Shown here: piece by piece, positions 25,801 to 30,569 of the stretch | Numbering within the stretch: the stretch's first letter is position 1 | Layout: each line of letters starts with the position of its first letter | Origin: Omphiscola glabra | Taxonomy: Eukaryota; Mollusca; Gastropoda; Lymnaeidae | Assembly: GCA_964017045.1 (NCBI GenBank) | Contig: OZ024802.1 | Location: forward strand, 33,091,802-33,155,801 | Length of the DNA: 64,000 bases | Reading direction: 5' to 3' | Notes under the pieces: model-generated | The model's database searches: none | What the model saw: only the letters and a program-made list of their open reading frames with translations | What the model was told of the DNA's origin: nothing | Program-made: the position numbers and the translations under genes

Positions 25801-27013
25801 GATTTGGTACGTTGACTCCATACGGAATAAACCAAATCCACAATTTTACATAACCGCTGCGTCATTTTCCTGTTTGGTTTTTAAATTTTCCTTCCACTCT
25901 CTTCCTTTCCATTCTTCTGAGCTTTATTTTTGTCTGGGTTTGGCACCCATTATTTTTTTTATTTTTTTAGGTAGATGCATATATATATACAGTAGAAGTC
26001 CATTAGTCCGGCATCCAACAGTCCGGAATGCCTGATAGTCCGGCATCGCTTCGGAAAATTTTAAAAACTTTGTTTTTCTCCAAAAGTGTGTCTTTAAAGC
26101 AAATAAAAACGCTCGAGAGCTATTTGGAAGTTTTTGGGGTAGTTCGGGATCATCCGGAAGCGCTCGGTATTGTTTGGAAACAATTAGCGGCCGGCTACTC
26201 TCAGCTGTCACAACAAATACAGATGCCGAAAAGGAATAAATCAGCTGGGCAGATGCTGCAGAATCACTAAATAAGTTTATCTCTTTTGCTGAGGCTAGTA
26301 CTAGCTACAGTGCTTCAGAAATTATTGATTTCCATATCATTAGAAATAAATTTTATACTAAACGCCAAAAGTCAAGAAAACAAAAAGGCATTCGTGACTT
26401 TTTTAAATCTAAGTGAAATATGTTTTACAGTACGTGTACATACATTATATGAAATGTAAAATAAACTTTGTTGTATTTGCATACTGTATTTGTAGTTTAA
26501 TTATTAACCTAATTGTTCTTATAATTACGATTTATGTATGTATGTAGTTAAAAAAACAAAGTACATTTGTTTTACGGCAAAGCCTACACTAAAAAGAAGG
26601 GGCACCGCCCGATAGACCGGAATTTTCGGTATTTCGGCACCGAGCCGGTCCCGAACGTGCCGGATTATCGGACTTTTACTGTATATATAAATATATTATG
26701 TAAATTTAATTTATACTTATAGGAATGGTTTTTTTGTACTGATGAAGGCATTTACCAGATGTCTACATTTGTATGTTGTATAATCATCATTAAAGCTGAA
26801 CATATATTGTTTTATTTACACAAATTGTTTGTGTCTAATTAAAGTAGCTGTAGGCTTGACATTGCACACCACACAAGTAGCTGTATTAATATTATTGTTC
26901 TTCCTATTACTTTATCTCACTTTTGTATACCTTTTAACCTCACTGATAGGTGTGTGGACAAACTATTTGTAGAGGAAGATGAGTGGGCCAGTATAGCTGC
27001 AGACTGGGAGTGA
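171..27013 (+). CDS. VPS18: VPS18 (HOPS/CORVET core subunit), 3' part of gene, 18 exons, 5' incomplete
   Basis: VPS18 is a core subunit of the HOPS and CORVET complexes, which tether endosomes, lysosomes and autophagosomes before fusion on the cytosolic face of the membrane. Eighteen exons with GT-AG introns join without a phase break into 1879 nt, giving 625 C-terminal residues; the animal family is about 970 residues, so the N-terminal propeller lies upstream of the window. Residues 1-75 finish the propeller and run into the conserved DVWQMYLD segment. Residues 75-460 form the alpha-solenoid with the clathrin-heavy-chain repeat, including conserved strings such as YKFSPLL, YALRLCAEFDHKKACVH and ILPFFPDFVTIDHFK. 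Residues 463-503 are a charged coiled coil. The RING-H2 is split: C513/C516, C530, H532, H535 and C538 in one exon and C596/C599 in another. Introns reach 3.5 kb and are packed with repeats and transposons. Identity rests on recognition of the vertebrate protein and is close to certain. Confidence 0.96.
329..499. repeat. 23-bp tandem repeat, about 7 copies
   Basis: Nearly perfect units agaggcaggagactcactc plus tttt, in the VPS18 intron after exon a. The rest of that intron (500-1506) has no recognisable exon; a hAT-like end (cagtgccgtctta) lies at 822. Confidence 0.9.
1507..1610 (+). CDS. VPS18: VPS18 exon b
   Basis: Acceptor ataacag, donor gtgagt. The exon encodes RSEKLLGICKDSLKGT followed by a TIWTYTCDTVYKY segment. 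It corresponds to the vertebrate stretch just before the conserved RDVW motif. It ends two bases into an Arg codon. Confidence 0.93.
1671..3810. mobile_element. Longer member of the agacctgtttact family
   Basis: Begins agacctgtttactcttac and ends with an inverted, diverged form (tgaggtct). The interior includes the gggcgacatggcgtattttc block (about 3385) shared with 10145. It also includes the gtctaaatatttaaat block (about 2925) shared with 21885. No intact frame. It lies in the VPS18 intron after exon b. Confidence 0.6.
4090..4745. repeat. 24-bp minisatellite, about 27 copies
   Basis: The unit is gtttgattaacacctgtg plus ttccat, with a variant in which the middle reads attttttatt. The period is divisible by three, so all units stay open in several frames on both strands. 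It ends about 55 bases before VPS18 exon c. Confidence 0.95.
4799..4859 (+). CDS. VPS18: VPS18 exon c
   Basis: A one-base start completes the Arg codon of the previous exon. It is followed by DVWQMYLDQNEYELAKEYCK, a landmark of the VPS18 family at the propeller to solenoid transition. Donor is gtgaga. Confidence 0.95.
5036..5100 (+). CDS. VPS18: VPS18 exon d
   Basis: Acceptor tttctag, donor gtaagt. Encodes NNPMHMDKVLTKQANHLFAA, a solenoid helix pair. Ends two bases into a Lys codon, which is completed by the next exon. Confidence 0.93.
5165..5420. repeat. About 54-bp tandem repeat, 4-5 copies
   Basis: The unit contains ggttcaactagaattggt and tgtcatagtaagtttcat. Later units are degenerate. 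VPS18 intron after exon d. Confidence 0.85.
5556..5691 (+). CDS. VPS18: VPS18 exon e
   Basis: Acceptor ggtcag, donor gtgagt at 5692. Encodes a solenoid segment containing FALTQNSFEEIALKLM, closely matching the vertebrate YALTQ-FEEIALK motif, and ending LEALKPQ. The exon end plus donor is copied twice downstream (see the 65-bp repeat at 5680-5830). Confidence 0.95.
5680..5830 (+). repeat. 65-bp tandem repeat of the exon e/intron junction
   Basis: ctcaaaccacaggtgagt, made of the last 12 exon bases plus the donor, occurs at 5680, 5745 and 5810 exactly 65 bases apart. Only the first is in phase with the next exon. Confidence 0.92.
5830..6735. repeat. 26-bp minisatellite, about 34 copies
   Basis: Unit tccaggtccccttagtgtc plus cagagtt, with some shortened units. 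It starts just after the 65-bp junction repeat and runs to within 50 bases of exon f. Confidence 0.93.
6783..6935 (+). CDS. VPS18: VPS18 exon f
   Basis: A phase-0 exon of 51 codons, starting EKTQLTMLVIWMIELFLNQL and ending with a Lys before gttagc. It continues the alpha-solenoid. It begins directly after a 0.9-kb minisatellite. Confidence 0.95.
7098..7191 (+). CDS. VPS18: VPS18 exon g
   Basis: Acceptor ccactag, donor gtaagg. Encodes ECVSHNRSVVYDLIASHGD followed by VEDLVFFAILMK. The LLASHGD-type motif is typical of VPS18. Ends one base into an Asp codon. Confidence 0.95.
7490..7605. repeat. Short tandem repeat, cagtgctactcaatgctact type
   Basis: About ten degenerate 10-bp units in the VPS18 intron after exon g. 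Confidence 0.75.
7748..7821 (+). CDS. VPS18: VPS18 exon h
   Basis: Acceptor ttaacag, donor gtaact. Completes Asp and encodes FERVIGHHIQHEHYIGALE followed by TLTKQ. This is the start of the clathrin-heavy-chain-repeat region. Confidence 0.95.
7895..8515. repeat. 49-bp minisatellite, about 11 copies
   Basis: Unit gctaactgaccttacatga plus cctaacctaagggatcatgc and a short rest. Two alternating variants are seen (gacctaac, gatttaac). VPS18 intron after exon h. Confidence 0.93.
8590..8745 (+). CDS. VPS18: VPS18 exon i
   Basis: Acceptor attccag, donor gttagt (a non-optimal donor chosen because it keeps phase with the next exon). It has 52 codons including YYKFSPLLMQYIPKETVEAW and LIPALVQYDHQ, in the clathrin-heavy-chain-repeat core. 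Confidence 0.93.
9070..9230 (+). repeat. Interspersed fragment shared with 52290-52480
   Basis: The string gagtggcattgcaacgcatg and the following tctcg/actcg stretch are shared with 52410-52445. The identity of the parent element is unknown. Confidence 0.45.
9283..9635. repeat. 27-bp minisatellite, 13 copies
   Basis: Unit gttactaccatactacgctg plus tcttagt. Period divisible by three, so both strands are open. VPS18 intron after exon i. Confidence 0.95.
9930..10590. mobile_element. Shorter copy of the agacctgtttact family
   Basis: Starts gacctgtttactcttacg and carries the ttgctcttcgcc block found at 3338. The right end is not clearly resolved. It lies in the VPS18 intron after exon i. Confidence 0.58.
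10650..10996. repeat. 18-bp minisatellite, about 19 copies
   Basis: Unit ttgaccagatactttcat; the later copies carry ttcacc instead of ttgacc, a block-wise switch. The rest of this intron up to exon j (11000-12088) is AT-rich with nothing recognised. Confidence 0.95.
12089..12229 (+). CDS. VPS18: VPS18 exon j
   Basis: Phase 0, acceptor attgccag, donor gtaaga. Encodes GNEAIRYLEFCVQKLDN and AIHNYLLSLYAKLQPDNL, both strongly conserved. The G-GAG-gtaag end reappears several times in the next 260 bases of intron. Confidence 0.95.
12222..12487 (+). repeat. Degenerate repeats of the exon j donor
   Basis: gggaggtaagaga-type donors recur at about 12308, 12395, 12435 (gggacgtaagag) and 12478, each with similar flanks to the true exon j end ggggaggtaagag at 12224. 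Confidence 0.6.
12690..12966. repeat. CCACCCTCCCCATG minisatellite
   Basis: About 19 units of 14-15 bp, strongly C-rich on the plus strand. It ends about 150 bases before exon k. Confidence 0.93.
13116..13247 (+). CDS. VPS18: VPS18 exon k
   Basis: Phase 0, acceptor acacag, donor gtacgt. Encodes YDVKYALRLCAEFDHKKACV and YEEAVDMALA. The intron that follows carries the piggyBac element only about 120 bases downstream. Confidence 0.95.
13369..14908 (+). mobile_element. Decayed piggyBac element with TTAA target duplication
   Basis: A perfect 15-bp terminal inverted repeat (CTCTTTCTCTCCGGA) bounds a 1540-bp element flanked on both sides by TTAA (13365-13368, 14909-14912), the piggyBac hallmark. 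The interior keeps an acidic Asp/Ser/Asn-rich N-terminal relic near 13680-13800. It also keeps a C-terminal Cys/His relic near 14210-14275 (CAGCKSNPHIHMDCFQPYH) like the piggyBac zinc-binding domain. Many stops show it is dead. A five-copy 21-bp repeat (about 14545-14660) lies inside it. It sits in the VPS18 intron after exon k. Confidence 0.9.
14955..15285. repeat. CACCCAATCAA tandem repeat, about 17-bp period
   Basis: Some 20 units of the cacccaatcaaccaagt type, with a larger repeated block around 15130-15240. It directly follows the piggyBac element. Confidence 0.9.
15365..16290. repeat. 24-bp minisatellite, about 38 copies
   Basis: Unit ccaccattcaaccctacatt plus aaac, with ttcatt, actttt and atgtt variants. 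Open on both strands for over 310 codons because the period is 24. The coding look is a by-product of the repeat. Confidence 0.96.
16476..16560 (+). CDS. VPS18: VPS18 exon l
   Basis: Acceptor atggcag, donor gtgaga. Encodes VDVELAKQQANKPEEEDRDM and RKKLWLRI, the conserved VDVDLAKQ/KLWLKIA motif. The last nine exon bases and the donor seed the repeat array that follows. Confidence 0.95.
16551..16680 (+). repeat. Tandem copies of the exon l/intron junction
   Basis: The exon l end plus donor (aggataggtgagatggata) recurs at about 16587 and 16622, then degenerates near 16657. The same unit reappears at 17555-17660, after exon m. Confidence 0.85.
17027..17154 (+). CDS. VPS18: VPS18 exon m
   Basis: Acceptor gtcacag, donor gtaaac. 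Encodes ARHVVEEEKDIKRAMEFLHD and ILPFFPDFVTIDHFK. The PFFPDFVTIDHFK signature is nearly invariant in VPS18. Confidence 0.96.
17135..17265 (+). repeat. Duplicated exon m/intron junction
   Basis: The exon end plus donor ttgaccatttcaaggtaaac at 17141 is echoed by ttgactacttcaaggttaac near 17191. The stretch atgtcaggccaaaggtgcag, followed by gttac, is likewise present twice (17161, 17236). Confidence 0.78.
17555..17660 (+). repeat. Second array of the exon l donor unit
   Basis: Three to four units of actaggataggtgagat plus atagttaataagat, the same unit that follows exon l about 1 kb upstream. Confidence 0.8.
17870..17945 (+). mobile_element. Third Penelope-like tail fragment
   Basis: The stretch around attaaagcttaacatata through gacacagattgttcatgt matches the Penelope tail near 26775-26840. 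The preceding 180 bases (17690-17870) are open in one frame but I do not recognise them. It lies in the VPS18 intron after exon m. Confidence 0.55.
18050..19710. repeat. 1.66-kb minisatellite, about 60 copies
   Basis: Unit tacctagtgagttagccatg plus gtttaattt or gtttactttat, with a shorter form lacking the ttat part that dominates from about 19030 on. It fills most of the VPS18 intron before exon n. Confidence 0.95.
19843..19964 (+). CDS. VPS18: VPS18 exon n (coiled coil)
   Basis: Acceptor gacatag, donor gtaagg. Encodes DAIISSLQEYNHHIDSLKKE and a following EMEEATQSAEEIRKEI coiled coil that precedes the RING. Ends two bases into a Lys codon. Confidence 0.95.
19985..20385. repeat. About 32-bp minisatellite
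   Basis: Unit gctggtggagggagttttac plus atcaggtgttag, with an inserted gatgat variant. It begins about 20 bases after the exon n donor. Confidence 0.9.
20839..20956 (+). CDS. VPS18: VPS18 exon o (RING-H2, first half)
   Basis: Acceptor tttcag, donor gtcagg. Carries the first six metal ligands of the RING-H2: C-x2-C in DKCSSC, then C-x-H-x2-H-x2-C in PCSHKFHMDC. The exon end and donor are repeated 64 bases downstream. Confidence 0.95.
20945..21048 (+). repeat. Duplicated exon o/intron junction
   Basis: The exon end plus donor tcagaggtcagggattaaat at 20951 recurs as tcagaggtcaggggtcaaat at 21015, an offset of 64 bases. Confidence 0.78.
21176..21304 (+). CDS. VPS18: VPS18 exon p (RING linker)
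   Basis: Phase 0, acceptor ttccag, donor gtcagt. Encodes VLPSLPPSTRSQVEGLQRKL and a Gly/Thr-rich tail. This is the long insertion that separates the two halves of the VPS18 RING, also present and variable in vertebrates. Confidence 0.93.
21386..21733. mobile_element. TIR MITE with agacctgtttact ends
   Basis: The left end agacctgtttacttttatg is matched by the inverted right end cataagagtaaacaggtct, and the match extends through the ttttggcgtacaat motif. It is a 348-bp member of the family also seen at 1671-3810 and 9930-10590. It lies in the VPS18 intron after exon p. Confidence 0.78.
21740..22290. mobile_element. Fragment of the agacctgtttact family interior
   Basis: Matches about 1850-1950 and 2850-3310 of the longer member: accctgagaggc, gtctaaatatttaaat, a long G run and aatgctgtaaaat. 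It abuts the MITE at 21386-21733. Confidence 0.55.
22655..22960 (-). mobile_element. Penelope-like 3' tail fragment, inverted
   Basis: Reverse-complement match to the 3' tail of the element at 25564-26865, including the atgccttcatcagtac motif and the AT-dinucleotide stretch. At the site where the other copy carries Tigger, this copy has only a TA repeat (22808-22862), so it shows the unfilled site. It lies in the VPS18 intron after exon p. Confidence 0.78.
23215..23375. repeat. 18-bp tandem repeat, about 8 copies
   Basis: Unit accatctctaacaatcag, variable. It lies just before exon q. Confidence 0.85.
23410..23468 (+). CDS. VPS18: VPS18 exon q (RING-H2, second half)
   Basis: Acceptor cctcag, donor gtgagt. 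Encodes SKLDEFVASECTLCGDFMI, supplying the last C-x2-C pair of the RING. Ends two bases into an Arg codon. Confidence 0.94.
23500..23955. repeat. About 32-bp minisatellite, 12-13 copies
   Basis: Unit ggctcagtttagtgaccac plus cagccaatcatta. It lies just after the exon q donor. Positions 23960-24370 are AT-rich without a recognised feature. Confidence 0.9.
24375..24995 (+). repeat. 24-bp minisatellite with splice-site-like units, about 26 copies
   Basis: Unit cctactgccctacagggtga plus gtgg. Each unit contains a pyrimidine-flanked cacag and an agggtgagt, so it looks like an acceptor next to a donor. VPS18 last intron. Confidence 0.93.
25094..25215. repeat. 63-bp direct duplication
   Basis: Two copies of ttctttcagcacacacaaaa followed by gtcgtaaactatttgaccag; the second starts at 25157. 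Confidence 0.85.
25564..25853 (+). pseudogene. Penelope-like GIY-YIG endonuclease relic
   Basis: After an in-frame TAA at 25590 the frame is open to TAA at 25851. It reads KKCGKLYVGETGCCRVREHL, the GIY-YIG (LYVG), the catalytic Arg and the following His-Leu. Further on is ENKLITRFGTLTPYGIN, where Glu is the metal-binding residue. The Cys-Cys-x-Gly lead-in and the TPYGIN end are typical of Penelope-like elements. The reverse-transcriptase domain is missing through 5' truncation. Confidence 0.85.
25990..26681 (+). mobile_element. Tigger/pogo-type DNA transposon remnant, nested in the Penelope element
   Basis: The 692-bp element has 24-bp terminal inverted repeats (20 of 24 matching, starting CAGTA and ending TCCGGCA) and TA on each side, as in Tc1/mariner-pogo elements. 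The interior ends with a 58-codon open relic (26243-26416, SWADAAESLNKFISFAEAST and QKGIRDFFKSK) like the C-terminus of Tigger/jerky transposases. The catalytic core is deleted, so it is non-autonomous. Confidence 0.85.
26950..27013 (+). CDS. VPS18: VPS18 exon r (last, with stop)
   Basis: Acceptor actgatag. One base completes Arg, followed by CVDKLFVEEDEWASIAADWE and TGA at 27011-27013. The acidic, Trp-containing tail fits the family C-terminus. The acceptor tract is weak but phase and homology support it. Confidence 0.9.
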
Positions 27014-29334
27014 CCTTGACCTTGATATGCAAACCACAACAACAAAAAAACAGGCAGTTCACAGGAGCATACAGCACCAGACTGATAAAAGAAATGAACC
27101 AATGAAAATTGTGAAACCAATTGAAAACTGCCCACTGGTCATCATGTGTCTAGTGCACTTTCTGCACCCACCAGATTTTTTCAGTCCTGGTTATATTTTA
27201 ATGTTGTACACAGCTGGTATTTATCAAATAAAATCTCACCATATCAGAAAAGTGATCTTTGTTACCCATTGGGGTCACAGTTTCAGAATACCCAGGGGAA
27301 GCAATCAAACAGAAGAGGGAAAGAGATAAAGAGTGCCATGTGATTTTTAACCTACTTAGTATCCCACAGGATGGAGTGTCCCCTAACTTACAGGATAAAG
27401 TGTCTGTCACTGGACGAGATTTAAAAACAAAAGTATCCCATGGTTCAAATTCTCAAAAATATTGAACTTTGACATTGATGATTTATTTCTCTTAAAATTC
27501 CAATGATTGCGTACTAATTATTTGATATTATCATGAGTGAAATGTTTCAATTATAGGCAACCCTTTAATGTAAATGACATGTGATAGTAGCAATGTGGCC
27601 AAAGCTGGTTTTCAGTCCTATTAGGTTTGTTCAAAACTGACCATGATTTCTATTCTTATTTTTTCAACATTGTCTCAGTGGCTGCTTTGTATGTGCAAAT
27701 AATAATTATAATAAATATTTTTTTTAAAGATAAGAAAAAGTTGATAGCCCATGAGGAAATAATTACAAAAACTATGTTATAAGCTGAGACTACTGAGAGT
27801 TATCTTTCTGATGACATGGCAGTTGAGAAAAAATAATTAAAACCTGTAATAAGTCTGATGGGTGCTAAAGCATTGTGCAATATTCTCACACTCGGACCAT
27901 GGTCAGTTTATTATCATTATTCTGTCCCCCCTTTCAAAAACATCTTTTTGGAATTTTTTTTAATGAATTGATGATGAAATCTAAATAAATAAATTTGAAC
28001 GAAAAAATGTAATCCTAGATTTCATCATAGATTTGTGCCAACTAATTCCTCAGCTATTTATGAAAGAGTTGACAAATTAATGACAATAAATAAATGTTTC
28101 TGTGCATTTATTCTAGGTTTTTTGTTGAATGTTCAGCTAATTTAAAAAATATAATTTAGAAAATGTATTACAATTTATCCTCAAACTTGAATCATGAAAG
28201 GGACATACTTGAGAAAAGGTTCAAATTGTGCAATTAACAATGCTAATAAATCTAGGTGTATAAGATTATACTTGCTCAGATGACCCCCCTCAACTACTCA
28301 ATTGCAAATCCCTGAAAAAATGTCTACGATGAAGGAACGAAAAAAAATCCATGTAAACGTATGTGTATTCTTTTTAAAATATATTAAATTAACTCCAGAC
28401 ATGGAGCTAGCACTAACTAAATGGGTAACTTGTATTTTGAAAATAAATCCCATTTATTTGCACCAATAAAAAATATCTTATCTTAATTACAACTCGATGT
28501 GTGTCTGCATAAATACATGGTTTTAAAAGTTGATTGTTCATAATTGATGTATTATATTCCCAAAACCTGATTGTTTGATTAAATCATTGAGTTTTGCTCA
28601 TTGACTGTTCAATAAATTATGTAATGCTATTGATTGTTTTCTTACAAAGCTTCAAGGAGCCACTGTAAAAACAAATGAATATATTAAAATATCTTTATGT
28701 AAACAAATTCTTGATGTTTTATTTTGTATTTAATGTGTTTAATATTTCAAGATTCTTCATTAAGCAAAAATATGAAAAAAATCGATTTTTATTAGAGATC
28801 AGACATCATATCACAGCCAAGTTAGATTAGAATCATACCCAGTTTTTAAAAAAAAACTTTTTAGCCTTCAATATTCAGAAATATATTTTTAACTTTATCA
28901 GTTAGTCCAATGTCAAACCACTGACTCTGTCATTTTGGTAGTTTCCTGATCCCTTATAGAGCTGTGATTTGCATCTCTTAAACAGTTACTTTATGACAGT
29001 AATTTTATGAGCCTTTCATTGCTTGACCCAAGTATCCTCTTACTTTTATGAACTTCTCAAAAAGGAAAATAGAAACGGAAATTGTGAATCAAACACTGAT
29101 AAAGGTAATTAATCAATAGATTTTTTTTTGGTTAAGGATTTTTATTTTGGTTTTTTTTTTTGGGGGGCTACACTTTAAAAAGTTACAGCTGTCTTTAAGA
29201 AGAAGTTACAAAATTGTATTTAGGCGACTGCTGTAAGTTTTTATGTCTCTGCACTAGAAACAAAGAAAACTGGAGTGTAAGCTTAGACAATTGTTTATTG
29301 TAATAGCAAGAGAAATCATGATTAAGGGGCCATC
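27014..29334 (+). other. VPS18 3' UTR and intergenic spacer
   Basis: AT-rich sequence without a supported exon. A possible VPS18 polyadenylation signal AATAAA lies at 27227-27232; others occur further down, so the UTR end cannot be fixed. Positions 28355-28450 match part of the inverted-repeat element at 30685-31735 (shared string around ttaaattaactccaga). Confidence 0.5.
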
Positions 29335-30279
29335 CATAAGTGACATCACGCGTTTATTTCGGGGGTGTCACATTTTTGTAAAGAGTTTGGTGGGGGGGTT
29401 AAGCAATGTGACGTCACATTAAAAGTGGGAAAAGGCACTTAATAACACTAATTTACAGACATTATTAACATTATTCTTTTTTACAACAATAATAATAATT
29501 TTATTTTTTAATTACAATCACTGAGACAATCAGTACTTCAGGTGGCCACCCAGGATAGGAATTGCTGTGTAGTGACAGTTGTGAGAATTTATTTCGAAAT
29601 GTGGAGAGGGCAGTCATAGAATTAGGACTACCAGGTGATGTGGCATGGAATGAAAAATGGTTGACCGAGGAGGGGGGGGGGGTGATCTTAGTAAACTCTC
29701 TAGGGCAGGGATTCTTAGACTTTTTGCAGCAATGCAGCCCCATTCAGCTTTGAACTTCCCCACCCCCCAATTTTAATTTATATGTTGAAAATAATTCAGT
29801 TATTGTAGTTTTATTTCTTTAAATAACTTTCTAAAAACTACAAAAAATACAAGCAAGGCGAAAACAAAATTCACCGGAACAGCATTAACTGCTGCTAATC
29901 AAAATGCATAAAAATTGATTTTTTTAAAGGCAGCAACACCTGGCAAAGGCAGCAAATGCAATTTTCTGGGTCTTCAGCACCATAGTGATCTAAGTGGTGC
30001 TTTCACCCATGGTTAAAAGAATCACTTTTCTGGGGAAATATTTCTGACACAGGTGCAGTAATAGTAATTCGGTATCCCTTAGAGGTGAATTTTTTAAAGG
30101 GTTTGTTAAGGACAGTAGTGGACAGCGGGAATTTTTGTTATGGGTGAGTGCAGTGGTTTGTGTCGTTATTTGAAGGGGGGGGGGGAGGGTCTAACATTTT
30201 GTGATGATTTGTGATAATCGAGGGGGCAAGGGTAAAAAATTGGTAAAATTTATGTGATTTAATTTATGGATGGCCCCTA
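29335..30279. mobile_element. TIR element with GGGGCCATCCATAA ends
   Basis: The left end aggggccatccataa (29335-29349) is matched by the inverted right end ttatggatggcccct (30265-30279). The interior has no coding sequence I recognise but includes G-rich tracts (about 29676, 30175). Related but diverged starts occur near 38970 (ggggccgtccataaag). No clear target duplication. Confidence 0.6.
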
Positions 30280-30421
30280 AATAAATTTTAAAGTAATCAT
30301 TTAGTTAAATTTATAAAATATATTTTCTTTTCTTTATAAACTCAATGCTTTAAGTTGTTGAAGATCTGTAAACACAATTTTATCCAACTGGACTTTTGCT
30401 GTCCATAATGGTTTGGTCGAA

Positions 30422-30569
30422 TCAACACGTTTCACTGCCGATGTAAGCTTTGTTGTCCCTCCCACACCGTGGGTTGCTCGTGGACATGTCTGTAAAAGAC
30501 ATCTCGGACACAATGGCCTCATCCTTCCCCATGTCCATGCCGTCACGCTGGTGGCCGACGGGGTGAAAT
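30422..30569 (-). CDS. Unnamed membrane protein exon 4 (cytoplasmic tail, stop)
   Basis: First base completes a Lys codon, followed by FHPVGHQRDGMDMGKDEA and a Ser/Thr/Asp-rich tail, ending TGA at 30424-30422. Third positions are GC-rich, as in coding DNA, unlike the AT-rich surroundings. The acceptor (acatccag) lacks a good pyrimidine tract. A second frame is also open here, so assignment is moderate. Confidence 0.5.

Larger units (their letters stand above)
25564..26865 (+). mobile_element. 5'-truncated Penelope-like element with 13-bp target duplication
   Basis: The 3' part of a Penelope-like retroelement: a GIY-YIG endonuclease relic followed by a 3' tail, interrupted by a Tigger insertion. 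It is flanked by an exact 13-bp duplication, acaccacacaagt, at 25551-25563 and 26866-26878. The tail matches, in inverted orientation, the fragment at 22655-22960. It lies in the last VPS18 intron. Confidence 0.85.

Noticed and set aside
29706..30035. Possible nested hAT inside the TIR element (cagggattcttagac and an inverted gattctt end)
   Set aside because: Ends match poorly and no 8-bp duplication was seen.
30334..30546. Alternative minus frame over exon 4 (MTAWTWGRMRPLCPRC and on)
   Set aside because: Longer, but it does not join in phase with exon 3 through the available acceptor. The chosen frame has GC-rich third positions. Not fully excluded.
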